Below are positions 1-10,875 of a stretch of DNA of 64,000 nt, one piece after another. The notes under the pieces are model-generated. The model searched no databases. It saw only the letters and a list, made by a program, of their open reading frames with translations, and was not told the DNA's origin. Origin of the DNA: Euclidia mi (Eukaryota; Arthropoda; Insecta; Lepidoptera; Erebidae); the NCBI GenBank assembly GCA_944739405.2, contig OX123182.2:96836051-96900050 (forward strand), in the 5' to 3' direction. The first letter of the stretch is position 1. Every line of letters starts with the position of its first letter. Position numbers and translations under genes: made by a program.

Positions 1-299
1 TGAGCTGACATCTTGTATGTACGTATCACATACATCAATCTCAGTCTTCGTTGGTACTTAGCAAATTCACACAGATGGCAGTTTCGTTAAATACAATAAA
101 TGGCTTCAAATGAGTTGACAAATTTGTGACATCTAGCGTCGAGTAAAAAAAAACAACTTTCTTTAATATCAATACTCATCTACGCTATTGATTCCTGGAA
201 CGTAAACACAGATGGCAGTCTGTTGATGTGAATTTATTTTCATTATAAACTAATTATAAACTTACAAAGCACCACTACACTCAAGCTACAACAATAACA
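1..299. other. Flank of LINE copy A, no gene seen
   Basis: No coding sequence or clear repeat border is visible. The last part may be the 5' UTR of the LINE whose ORF1 ATG is at 316, but the 5' end of that element cannot be placed from sequence alone. Confidence 0.5.
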
Positions 300-315
300 A
301 TATCTTCTCTATAAA

Positions 316-1563
316 ATGGATGATGAAAATGTTACAATTCGTCGCCACAAAACTTTGGCAAATAATTCTCTTGATCTGTCTTTTGAATCAACTAGTTCAG
401 GAGTTAAAAGACATAGCCTACTAGACCTATCTACTGGTTATGACAGCGATAAGGAAGACAGAAATAGCTAAGTTAAAATGTGAGCTTGAAAGTGCTCCTC
501 ATCTGGAGATTGAAAAATTAAGTGAGGAAAACATAACTTTAAAAAACTCCTTAAATAAACAAGGAAAGAAGACTACACAATTGCAAAAAATTGTTCGGAA
601 CCAAGGCAGAAAGCCAATAGTACATTTAAGCAAATGAAAAACAAAAGAAGATCTAGAAATTCTCGCATATCAATTAGTGAAGAAGTTAACACAAGCTACT
701 TTGACATTGGGCTCAATCATAGTTCCAACCCGACGGTAACAGATGACGCTACCAGTCTTTCAAATGAACGAACTGTACAGAAATGCTCGTTTAATAACAC
801 AATATCATGCCAGCTAAATACCGAACAACAATTGGGGCAGTCTGAAGTGATAACCAATCCAACACCCAGTTCACAGTCGTCAAAGCCGATGCTGAATCGA
901 AAAATGTGTATAATTAGCAGTAATAACGTTAATAATATATTGTCCAAAGCCCAGAATTCGTTTCCCGCATTTGACATATGTCATTATATTTTTTCTAACT
1001 GTGGAGTATTAGAGCTACTCAAACATTTACACCAGAAACTATTGCACTTTAATGAACATGACTATTGCCTAATTTTCATAGGAAATAAGGACTTCGAGAT
1101 AACTAACAACTACTTCGAATTAATAACTAGTATACGTGACATTTTATCAAAATTGCAACATACTAATATTATTTTGTGTCTACCAACTTATAGAATTCAT
1201 AGATTGAATCTCTTGTATAATTCAAGAATTGAAGCTTTTAGTAATCTATTGTACCAAGATATAAATATTCATAACTATGCACAGTTAGTCGATTCAAATT
1301 TAAATCTTTTGTGTGACTATACGATGTTATATAAACGCAGTGGAGTAATCAATAACCGTGGTCTAACAGTCATTTTTGAAGATTTGAAATTCTATGTTCG
1401 GCCGTACTCTCAGGATTCTAAGTCCTCTGTCTCCTCTGAATCGAAACCCCGCAAAGGAACTATACCGTATTATTTTGCAGCAATTGAGAAGGTAAGTAAG
1501 TTATCTGCAGACATTAATGAAAACCAGTTTTTCCGTAGATTGTCAGTTAAACAATACCTATAA
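316..1563 (+). pseudogene. LINE ORF1: coiled coil plus SGNH-like domain (frameshifted)
   Basis: The ATG at 316 opens a 51-codon N-terminus that ends at a stop. A shift of frame then continues as a Lys/Glu/Leu-rich heptad segment (440-637), likely a coiled coil for ORF1 multimerisation. A third frame (634-1563, 309 aa) has a Ser/Thr/Asn-rich linker, then a hydrophobic alternating alpha/beta region. There CLIFIGNKDF (about residues 144-153) and ILCLPTYR resemble blocks of the SGNH-hydrolase-like domain known in CR1-type ORF1 proteins. The role would be RNA binding or membrane/lipid interaction during retrotransposition. The same blocks, notably DSNLNL followed by YTM/HTM, recur in copy B. The catalytic Ser/Asp/His could not be confirmed by eye. 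Confidence 0.65.
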
Positions 1564-2569
1564 ACTTTGTGTAATGCATCAAAACATTGCTGGCGTCTTG
1601 AATAATATGCCAGAATTAGATCTAGCCTTGAATGAACTGCATGAGTATAACCATAATGTAATAGGCATATGCTTAAGTGAACATTTTTTACTGAAAGATG
1701 AGGAACCGTTCTTAAAGTTAAACAACTTGCACATCGCTTCTATTTACTGCAAACAAATACAACGTAGAGGTGGAACCTGTATTTTGTTAAGAAACGATTT
1801 TCAAGGTACAGTTTTGAATGAAATAAACAAAATAAGCATTGAAAGACATTTCGAGATTTGTGGTTTAGAAATTCACCAATTAAAACTTATTATTTTATGT
1901 ATATATCGTACCCCAAATTCAAATGTTAGCCTATTTTTTGGAAAACTGAACTAAACATTAAATAAACTTCGCTATAAAAATGTAATATAGTGATATGTGG
2001 TGACTTCAATATCGATCTTTTAACTAAGGATAAAATAAGTACTGAGTTCTTAGAACTCGTGTCAAATTACGGGTTACATCACCATATTTATGAGCCAACC
2101 AGATTACGAAAGTGTATCGACAATATTTTTAGTAATATTCCCGCAGCCAAAGGCCAGACCCATAATTTCTGCTTATCAGATCACAACACAGCGCAATCTA
2201 TTGAATATGATAGTCATCCATTCGAAAAGGCTGCCAGTCATTACTTCACAACGATACACGATCTTAGCAAAACAAAACTTAAAGAAGTTCGTCGAATGTA
2301 TTAATGCTCTTACATTTTCTGAGATATATCAGTTATCAGATACAAATGAAGCTTTTAATGAATTTCGTAATGAATTGACATTATTTTATAAACTTTGCTT
2401 TCAGCTTGTGAGAATTAAAAATAGTTTTAGAGATGGTAAACCCAAGTGGATAGCGAAAGGGCTTAGAATTAGTTCTAGAGCGAAACGCAGCCTAAGATAT
2501 AATTTTTTTATGCATAAGACGAAAGAAAATAAAAATAAATATTTAAATTTTATTACTCTAAGTTATTAA
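1560..2569 (+). pseudogene. LINE ORF2, endonuclease domain (frameshifted)
   Basis: Apurinic-type endonuclease that nicks target DNA for target-primed reverse transcription. It is read in three successive frames: 1517-1954, 1990-2304 and 2090-2569. Motifs in order are HQNIAG, SEHF, RRGGTCILLR, IYRTPNS, GDFNIDLL (the catalytic Asp/Asn block), PTRLRKCIDNIF and LSDH (the C-terminal catalytic His). A stop lies between 1954 and 1990, and a frameshift follows the LSDH motif. The last frame holds the linker to the RT (LTFSEIY, FYKLCF, KPKWIAKG), which is also present in copy B at about 62600-62760. Confidence 0.8.
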
Positions 2570-2573
2570 AAAA

Positions 2574-4428
2574 ATGCATCAATAATTTACAGTCATTATG
2601 TAATTGGCGATTTATAGAAAAGTTGAAAAACAAAGGCAAGGCGACGTAGGACGTTGTAAAACGCCAAGTAGGCGACTCTAAAGTTGTACATGATATTGAG
2701 AGGTTAATTCATGAATGTAAAACTTTTACATGTGGATCAGACATAGCCAATTTATTTAATAATTTCTTCATAGACGTAGTTAAAAATAGTAATCTTACCA
2801 ATGACCCTAGTCGCAAAGACTATAGTGTGAAATGTAATAATTCTAGTATATTTTTGGACCCCATAAGTGCCACTGAAATTTTTAATGGTATAATGTCTCT
2901 TAAAAAATCTAATTGTGCAGGCTACGGCAATATTAATGCAGATATCTTAAAGCGCATCGCTCCCAAAGTAGTAAATCCGTTAGCACACGTAATTAATCTA
3001 TCTTTCCAACAAGGTTGTTTCCCCGAAAGGCTAAAATTATCAATTATTAAGCCCTTGCATAAAAAGCGGTCAAAATCTGATCTGAATAATTACAGACCTA
3101 TAGCTATAACTTCGGTGCTATCAAAAATTTTCGAAAGAGCTATATATAAAAGGTTGTTAAGCTTAATTGAAAGATATGAGATTCTGACACAGAAACATTT
3201 CGGTTTCAGAAAAGATAAATCCACTCAATTGGCCGCTTTTAATTTGGTTAAGTCAATAATCTATAATATTAATAATAAAATTCCAACATGTGCGCTATTA
3301 TTGGACCTTAGTAAGGCGTTTGATTTTGTTGACCATTCAAGGCTGCTCACTAAGTTAGAGAAGTATGGCATAAGAGGCCCAGCATTACTTTGGTTTCAAT
3401 CATACCTGAACAACAGAACACAATTTACTAGGGTTGCAAAATATGATAATATGAGTAATGTTGTTAAAAATTTTGACTCGGCACCTGAAGCAAATTTTGC
3501 CGGTGTTCCTCAAGGCAGTATTTTAGGGCCTTTACTGTTTCTCATTTACATCAATGACATCCCACAAGCCCTTTCCCATGATTGTGTTTTGATTGCCGAC
3601 GACACTACGATTTTTATAAACTGTGCAGATAATAATGCCTTTGAGTTAGAAATAAGCAAAGCATTAACACAGGTTTCTGAATGGCTTGATACAAATAAAT
3701 TGCAGTTAAACATTGCCAAAACTAAAATAATACATTTTAAAACTGCCAGAAGTGAACATTTTAATCTAAACAATACGAGATACACCAGTTCAACAGGTTC
3801 GAAATGCTAAGTTTTTGGGAATAACTTTAGACTCGCACTTTAAATGGAACGACCATTTTGATAATATTTGTACAAAAATAAATAGATTTGTTTTTGCACT
3901 ACATAAAATAAAAAAATATAACATCGACAGACACTTCACTTATAGTCTACCATGCATACGTTTGTGCAGTTATACGTTACGGCATAATTGTATGGGGGAA
4001 CTCGTCTGACATAATGAGAGATTTTACTGCGCAAAAAAAGGGCATTCGTGCTATCTTCGGTATGAATTGGTGCGACTCATGCAAGCCAGTGTTCAAGGAA
4101 AATAAACTCTTAACTGTCCCTTGCATTTATATTTATGAAGTCGCAAAATTTATTAAGTGCCATACAAATCTTTTTGAAACTTGTGACAATACAAACAAGC
4201 GTAAGGTCTCCCATATGTCAATAAAAATGCCAATTCCTAGGCTGGAGCTTTTTAGAAAGAGCTGTGTGTATGGCACCCTTAATTTTTAACTCCTTGCCAA
4301 AGGGGATGGTGGACTTGCCATATAATAGTCTCTGTAGGACTTTGCAGGAGTGGCTGATTCAGAAGAGTTTTTATTCAGTTAAAGACTTCTTAGACCATGG
4401 CTCTTGTCGACGTTTTAATATTATGTAG
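2574..4428 (+). pseudogene. LINE ORF2, reverse transcriptase domain
   Basis: The open stretch 2827-3810 (327 aa) carries the RT. NYRPIAITSVLSKIFERAI is at residues 88-106, FGFRKDKST at 125-133, LDLSKAF with catalytic D160, GVPQGSILGPLLF at 226-238, and the metal-binding IADD at 256-259 in place of the common FADD. The N-terminal linker (2574-2826) has a stop. The C-terminal thumb/connection part runs on in two further frames (3815-4009, starting near LGITLDSHFKWNDHF, and 4014-4289). The conserved fold is clear but this copy cannot make one protein. Confidence 0.88.
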
Positions 4429-4439
4429 CATTATTTTAT

Positions 4440-4650
4440 TTTTAATTTGACATTGAATTTAAATTGTCATTATAATTCCAGCTATGAATTGTTTATTTTT
4501 TTGTTTGACATTTAATTTGACATTTCATGTAATTTGACATTTAATTTAATTTGACATTTAATTTAATTTAAAAATTAATTTAATTTGACATTATAATCTC
4601 AATTTTGTATTGTATTCTTTTTAATTTGACATTTAATTTAATTCAACATA
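4440..4650. repeat. Short-period AT repeat in the LINE 3' UTR
   Basis: The block ATTTGACATTTAATTT and close variants (TTTGACATTTAA, TTTAATTTGACATT) recur about eight times here. It looks like slippage-type expansion within the 3' UTR of LINE copy A. Confidence 0.7.
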
Positions 4651-4788
4651 TTATTAATTGCAACTTTGTAATTTGCATACCATATTGTTGGTGAAATATG
4701 TCCTGTACCTTTTAAATTATGTAACACCTTGTGTACCATATTTGAAGCAAATAAATATATTATTATTATAATTTATTATTATTATAAA

Positions 4789-5104
4789 CGACAAAGATAT
4801 ATTTGCGCTTTTTAAGATAGGCTTTATTTAAAAAATTGCCGACTACATATCGTTCAAACCAATTTACGTTGGAAGTTTTTATAACGATCTACAGCATACC
4901 TATTTTTTTAGATTTGTCACTCTCTTACTTTAAAAGTTAGAGGGTCACACACACCCATCCCATTTTACCACTTTAGAACCGTATATCTTTCAAACTATTG
5001 ACTTTGAGAAACAATGGTTTTAAGAACCACAAAGTAATTTTTAACGACCCATTTTCCACATCATTCCCCGTATGAAGAGCTCTCTATAATATTCAATATT
5101 TTTA
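4789..5104. other. No gene seen
   Basis: Unassigned AT-rich sequence between the LINE tail and the GGGTTCCGT repeat head. No ORF or motif is supported. Confidence 0.5.
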
Positions 5105-5142
5105 GGGTTCCGTATTTCGAAATGAAAAAACGGAACCCTTAT
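5105..5142. repeat. Head hairpin AGGGTTCCGT...ACGGAACCCTT
   Basis: AGGGTTCCGT and ACGGAACCCT form a perfect 10-bp inverted repeat around a short AT-rich loop. It marks the head end of the tandem-repeat family. Confidence 0.8.
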
Positions 5143-5566
5143 AGGATCACTTTGTTATCCGTCCGTCTGTCAAGACCCTATTTGTCAGAAACGCGTGGAG
5201 GTATCAAACTAAAATTTATATCAAATAGTCAAATCTACTATTCCTTGATGCTGTGAAAAAATCAAACTCCTAAGCTAACACAATCAAAAGATACAGCCGT
5301 TTATGCTGCAAATTTCCGCAAATATTCGAAACTCAAAACCTACAGGGTACCTCCCGTGAACTCAGAATCTTGAAATTTGGTACGAAGCAATGTCTTACAG
5401 CATGCATAAAGGAAAAATTACGAAAAGCGTAAATTTTTAGTTATATCATATCATAAAAATATTTTTAATAATTTTTAAGTTATTACCATTTTCTCATGAA
5501 CGCGTCATCATTGTCTTGCCCTGGTCCCAATTTATTTGGGGTCGACGCAGTATGTCCTTCGCTTCC

Positions 5567-6130
5567 CCCCCGTGAGATCTCCACCTTGTCGAGGTGGGGG
5601 GGCTCAGTAACCGTGGATTGGTCACCCGCGGTGAAGCTAAGAGGGATCTAGGAGGGGACGCTCCGCGTGAGTTTAACGGAGGCCTGCGCAGGATGCGTCC
5701 AATGGTGCGGGTGTGAGGGACAGTTGTTCTGTCCCTCGCAGTCAGGCGCGGGAGGAGAGGCGTGTCGGTGTTGCGCGACCAAATGGGGGCGCACCATCGT
5801 TGCGTCGCGGTGGGGCCGCAGAGGAAGAGGAGATGCGGTGTTACGTTGCCGTCCTCCCTATCCTCTGCGGCCGGTATTTTGGCGGCGGAGCCCAACACCT
5901 ACATCCGCCGCCAAGGGGGTTTTGTTCGGGGCCCGCCTGACCATCTGGCGGGCCAATGCCCGTCGGGGAGTGGCGAGGAATGCTTATGCGGTTCCCTACC
6001 CTCCGACACACGGGTACATGAGGAACACGTGTTGGTTTTTAGTCAGTAAGAGTCTGACAGTGCCCTTTGCCCTTCCCCCCAGGGCGGAGGGACTCCATGA
6101 GGATTTTCCAACCCGACACCAAAAAAAAAA
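5567..6130 (+). mobile_element. 564-bp GC-rich poly-A retroposon nested in the RTE LINE
   Basis: The 17-bp sequence GTATGTCCTTCGCTTCC occurs at 5550-5566 and again at 6131-6147, exactly bordering the insert. The insert ends in a run of A. It is much more GC-rich than its surroundings. Its 3' part (ACGTGTTGGTTTTTAGTCAG, AGAGTCTGACAG) resembles the 3' end of a common lepidopteran LINE as I remember it. With no RT of its own it is a SINE-like or internally deleted LINE derivative. ORFs inside it look non-functional. Confidence 0.85.
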
Positions 6131-7503
6131 GTATGTCCTTCGCTTCCATAATTCTCTGTCACCAGTCCGATCGTTTACCCCTTTTTCTTTCATATCCATC
6201 CTCACACAGTCCATCCATCTTTTCCTTGGCCGTCCTCTCCCTTTTCGTCCTTGTACATGCATATCCATCACTTTTTAACCTACATACATCTCATCTCTCC
6301 GCTTAACATCTCCATACCAGGTCAATCGACTACCTTTCACCTTTTCAGCTATGGGCGCCACTTTCATACTACCTCTAACGTAATCATTCCTAATTCTGTC
6401 CATTCTTGTCATTCCACACATCCATCGTAACATTCTCATCTATGCCACATGCAATAGTATCTCATCCATCTTCTTTGTAGCCCAACACTCAGCTACATAC
6501 AGTACGACAGGCATTATAACTGATTTATACATACGGCCCCTTAATTTCACAGGCATTTTGTGGTCGCATATTGTGCCTGAGACCTGTCGCCATTTCATCC
6601 ATCCTGCGTTGATTCTTTGCCTAACATCCCGATCAATTTCGCCGTCATGTTGCAGGAGTGAACCTAGGTAGCGGAAATCGGAGCATACTGGTAGAGGTGT
6701 ACCGCCGAGTGTGCCCGGTATAAGACTGGAGAGACCGCCAAAGTCACAGAACATATATTCCGTTTTGGTTCTGCTTATTCTCCAATCTCTGCCGCCACTC
6801 CTCCAGCTTGCTCTGCACCTTCTGTCCACTCTCTGCTATCAGAACGATGTCGTCGGGAAACAACATGCACCAGGGTGCCTCTTCCTGTATGTGCGATGAT
6901 ATAGCATCCATAATTTACAGGAAGAGGCAGGGGCTAAGGGCCGACCCTTGGTGCAAACCTACGGCCACATCGAATCAGGCTGCGATACCAGCTACGGATC
7001 GGACTTGCGTTCGGCTTTCAGCGTACATGGCTTGAATCAACGTCAGGTATTTTCCAGGCACTCCTTTCTTCTTCAGGGCCCATCACAAGACTTCACGAGG
7101 CACTCGGTCATATGTCTTTTCAAGGTCGACGAACACCATGTGCAAGTTTTTATGTGCCTCCCTGTATTTTTCGCATATTTGGAGAAGAGCAAAAATGGCA
7201 TCCACCGTACTTCGACCAGGCTTAAAACCGAATTGGTTTCGTGAAATCTCACTCTCGTCACGCAGGCGTCGCTCAATTACTCTCTCCCATACTTTCATAG
7301 TATGAGGCATTAACTTTATTCCTCGATAATTGTTGCACTCTTGGATATCACCCTTATTTTAAAAAATGGGCACCGGGTAACTGTTGCACCATTCCTCGGG
7401 TATGGACTCCTCATGCAACAGCTTATTGAAGAATAAAGTCAGCCACGCCCATCCATCATCTCCTAACGCTTTCCATGCTTCTACTGGTATTCCATCTGGT
7501 CAT
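6131..7503 (-). pseudogene. RTE reverse transcriptase, C-terminal half (broken)
   Basis: Minus-strand pieces read in order. About 7503-7360 encodes PDGIPVEAWKALGDDGW and the region before the fingers. 7310-7083 has NQFGFKPGRSTVDA and VDLEKTYDRVPREVLW (RT motif A; the usual AYD is TYD here). A missing middle part is followed by 6829-6440 with TEYMFCDF, FRYLGSLLQHDGEID and LYVAECWATKK. 6271-6131 has GRPRKRWMDCVRMDMKEK, the typical RTE C-terminus. Frameshifts separate the pieces, and a deletion between 6829 and 7083 removes the FADD block. Confidence 0.8.
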
Positions 7504-8388
7504 TTCTCATGACGCGTAAGGGATTAAATTGAAATTCATATCAAATACTCAGGTCTATAATATCTTGAAGCTGTAACAAAATCAAACTTCTATGACAACG
7601 CAATGTCTTATAGCACAAATAAAGGAAAAATTGCGAAAACCGTAAATTTTGTGTTACATCATATAAAAAAATATTTGTATTAATTTTAAAGTTACTACCC
7701 CTTTCTTCATAAACGCGTAAAGTTATTAAATTGAAATTCATATCAAATACTCGGGTCTATTATGCCTTAAGCTGTAACAAAATCAAACTTCTATCTCAAC
7801 GCAATTAAAAGAAACAGCAATTTTACTATATTTTCAAACTCGCAACTACTGGCAAGGGAATCAAAACCTACAGGGTCATTTCCGTAACCTTAGATTCTTG
7901 AAATTTGGTACGAACCAACGTCTTATAGCGCAGATAAAGGAAACATTGCGAAACCATAAATTTTCAATTACATCATATTATATTATAATAAAAAAAATTA
8001 AAGTTCATAGACTTTTCCTTATGAATGCATAGAGGTATTAAATTGAAGTTCATTTCAAATCCTCAAATCTATAATATCTTTAAGCTGTAACAGAATCAAA
8101 CTTATAAGCCAACGCAATCAAATGATACAGCTATTTATGCCGCAAATTCTCGCAAATTTTCGAAACTCACAAGAGAATTAAAAACTACAGGCCCATGAAC
8201 TTAGAATCTTAAAATTTGGTACAAAACCACTACTTATAGTACAGATAAATAAAAAAGATCCATAAATGTAAATCTTTAGTTACATCATATAATAAAAACA
8301 TTTTTAAAATTTTCAAGTTTCTACCTACCTCTTGCCTCATAAACGCGTAGAGTTATTAAATTGAAATTCATATCAAATACTCAGGTCT

Positions 8389-8662
8389 GTTGAATTATTA
8401 ATTATCGCTTGTCCCGTGCCTCGGAGAGCACGTTAAGCCTTCGGTCTCGGTTGTTATAAAGATCTTTGACAGTCGTTACAGACCGACAGTACCTTCTTAA
8501 ACAACTGACACCACTAGTCTAAACCATGGAATATCACTATCCCTTCGGGTTGCGGAGGTCAGACAGGCAGTCCCTCTGTGGAAAAGCTAATATTCAGCCA
8601 AATCCGGTTAGACTAGTAAGCGGACCCCAGATTGAAACTGGGATAACGCTAAGAGGATGATG
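8389..8662 (+). mobile_element. SINE family A, 3' part
   Basis: It runs from ATTAATTATCGCTTGTCCCGTGCC to the tail GATAACGCTAAGAGGATGATG. It is bordered by ATCAAATACTCAGGTCT (8372-8388) and ATCAAATATTCCGGTCT (8663-8679), a 17-bp target duplication with two differences. The same family, with its tRNA-like head, is on the minus strand at 36092-36508 and partly at 54379-54580. Confidence 0.8.
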
Positions 8663-9025
8663 ATCAAATATTCCGGTCTATTACACCGTTAAGCTGTAAT
8701 AAAATCAAACTTCTATGTCAACGCAATCAACAGAAACATCAATTTAAACATATTTCTAAACTCGTAACTACTCGCAAGGGAATCAAAACCTACAGGGAAC
8801 TTCCCGTGAACTCAGAATGTTGAAATTTGGCACAAAGCAAACTTTTATGGCACAGATAAAGGAAAATTTGCGAAACCCATAAATTTTTAGTAACATCATA
8901 TAATATTTTTTTTTTAACCCTAGAGTACTGATCAGAATCTGGCTAGGAGGACTGGAATTGCTTGCAGAGATTAGTGGATGCGTGATTATATTCATCAGTC
9001 CTTGTCAGCCACAACAATCTCTGAC

Positions 9026-9655
9026 ATAAATGTACTGTGTTATCACAGCGATTAAATTAAACTAATACATGTGCAAATTTACCTGATATCTTCTCTGATG
9101 ATGTTCCGGAGTAGACCTATAAGATTACACTCATAATTTTGGCCAAAATGACAAGCAAATCGTTAAAGCTACCAAAAGGTCCAGCTTGCCGTCCTTCTTC
9201 AGAACACGATGCAAGTGGATGTTGACACACACATTTTACAAGGGTTCAACAGTTCACAATTTTATCACAATTCTTGCCGGTAATGTTCAAGTGGCGGCAG
9301 ATACAAGGATTTACAGTTCAGGTTTACACAATACCACTACGATTAGCGAAGCACCCATGTGCTTTCAAATGGCGATATTTCAGGAGGACAAAACCGTGTT
9401 AATTTTACTTTTTGTCAATCGCACAACCCCGTCGGACAAATTCATATAGCGACGGTTGCGAGGTTGTTAATCAATGTAATTAATTCCAAAACGCGTTCAC
9501 AAACGGGATTTTTTCCAGCATGACGTGAGAGAGAGTTTTTTACGGATCCGACAAAGAATGAAGGGTGAATGAATTGAATAGAAAAAGTAACACGCCACTA
9601 AACTGATGTAATCGATTTAACTTATCACAAGCTATATTTTTATTTCAAACAAGTA
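9026..9655. repeat. Unclassified ~630-bp repeat, copy 1
   Basis: Shares most of its length with 30535-31190, including TTACCTGAKATCTTCT, GATGTTCCGGAGTAGACC, ACAATTCTTGCCGGTAATGTTCAAG, AAGCACCCATGTGCTTTCAAA and AAAGTAACACGCYACTAAACTGAT. The shared unit begins near TGTACTG and ends near CAAACA, so an LTR (TG...CA) is possible but no target duplication was seen. It has no convincing ORF. Confidence 0.6.
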
Positions 9656-10050
9656 CTAATCTTAATTTTTTACCGCTTAATACTAATGATCGCTCGGGAG
9701 GCTACTTCATATATGATACAAGATTTTAGAAAGTCTTTTTTATTAAAAATTGTTTTAAATTTAACAAAATAATGAAGGTCTTTCGACCTTGTTTCTTTAA
9801 TGCAATGGCACATTTTCTCTAAAATTATAATTTCAGTCTTAAAATCAACCTTAAGTCTAACGTAACCCTTGTTTGAACAGTCTTTAGAATAATAATAATA
9901 AAAAATAAAAAGTCACATATAGCCTCTAATTTAGTATCTAAATTAAATATTTTTAAAATGTTATATCACATAAAAGTAAAATTACCATTGTATTTATAAG
10001 ATATTTGGCATGACAGTAAATTAAAATCAGACTAAATTTTTCTACCAAAA

Positions 10051-10269
10051 TTACAGCAGTTTGGATCGAGATTGGGTTTGTAGAGCGACTTCTAATTCCG
10101 CGCTTGTGCTTGCTTGTATTTGAGATGTTCGAGGAGGTAAATCCAGATTGTTCGGAGCACTATATGGAAGATCATCTTCAAGCTGGCACGAAGGATCAGC
10201 CACACTGTCGTCTGAATCGTAATCCTCAACGTAATCTTCAGTTTCACTGTCCGATTCTTCGTTTTCCAA
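10051..10269 (-). pseudogene. piggyBac transposase N-terminus
   Basis: A 72-codon fragment rich in Asp, Glu and Ser (it starts MENEESDSETEDYVEDYDSD) followed by a Pro/Ser/Thr-rich stretch. This is typical of the disordered N-terminus before the piggyBac DDE domain, which is absent here. Position and strand fit a transposase transcribed inward from the right terminus at 10607. It could not be active. Confidence 0.6.
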
Positions 10270-10637
10270 AATTTTTTTTATCTAGTTCTCATCGAAATTC
10301 ATCTATTAAACATAATAACCAATTCTCAGCTCTATCAAACAAATAAATAAAGTAATAATTGCAAAAAACTAAGAAACGAGATTGGTAAAAAACTTACCTT
10401 TAATACTAATGATCGCCTCCCAGGCGACCGTGAGGTCAATAACTCGATACCTGCATATTCCCCGCTGAACCCGTGGCCACTCTCCACTGCGTCACGGGGT
10501 TCACCGTATTGGCGCGAACGCACCCCGCAATACATAGACGTGCTTTAAAAATATTCTTAAGAAGTCAACCGAACGCGGCCTCTCAGGCGATGAATAGTAT
10601 TCTAGGGTTAATAATTTTAAAGGTGCTACTTCTTCAT

Positions 10638-10875
10638 CATACGTCTGCGTGGTGACGGATTAAGAATACGGAATGTCACCACCACATATCATCCGATGGG
10701 TGTCGTAAGAGCCGACAGAAGGAGCATATTATGCAGAGAACAGCACTGTAAGAGAAGGAAAACTTGATATAAACCCTACACCAACCCGTTTGGACAGTGT
10801 GGTATATTAGGCAAATTCCTCCTTTCAAAGGAGAGGCCTAGTCCATCAGCGGACTGTTAAAGGCTGATGATGATG
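10638..10875 (+). mobile_element. SINE family D, 3' part
   Basis: Runs from CATACGTCTGCGTGGTGACGG to the tail AGGCTGATGATGATG. It is flanked by the 10-bp direct repeat ACTTCTTCAT (10628-10637 and 10876-10885). A minus-strand copy is at 36509-36760. Confidence 0.78.

Larger units (their letters stand above)
300..4788 (+). mobile_element. CR1-like non-LTR retrotransposon, copy A
   Basis: A nearly full-length LINE. In order it has a short ORF1 with a coiled coil and an SGNH-like domain, an AP-type endonuclease, a reverse transcriptase, and an AT-rich 3' UTR ending in a TTATTATTA-type microsatellite tail rather than poly-A. Such a tail and an esterase-like ORF1 suggest the CR1 group; the clade was not tested. 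A second diverged copy of the same family lies at 60600-62771. Several frameshifts and stops show that this copy is dead. The 5' border is approximate. Confidence 0.85.
5505..7503 (-). mobile_element. 5'-truncated RTE-type LINE
   Basis: The 3' end reads ...GGCAAGACAATGATGA, ending in short ATG repeats as RTE elements do. The element starts inside the RT region. It sits in the tandem repeat and is flanked by TTCTCATGAACGCG (5491-5504) and TTCTCATGACGCG (7504-7516), a target duplication with one missing base. It carries a younger 564-bp retroposon at 5567-6130. Confidence 0.82.
8918..10607 (-). mobile_element. piggyBac-like DNA transposon, internally deleted
   Basis: The left end is TTAA|CCCTAGAGTACTGATC (TTAA at 8914-8917). 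The right end in reverse reads CCCTAGAATACTATTCAT, followed by TTAA at 10608-10611. TTAA targets and CCCTAG termini are the piggyBac signature. Inside, only the acidic N-terminus of a transposase remains (10051-10269, minus), so the transposase start lies near the right end. Most of the catalytic DDD region is gone, and an unrelated repeat (9026-9655) lies inside. The block TAATACTAATGATCGC occurs at about 9676 and 10402, possibly as subterminal repeats. Confidence 0.8.

Noticed and set aside
5494..6306. Several ORFs on both strands in the GC-rich retroposon
   Set aside because: GC-rich composition opens frames; proteins are low-complexity Arg/Pro/Ser-rich and cross the insertion borders.
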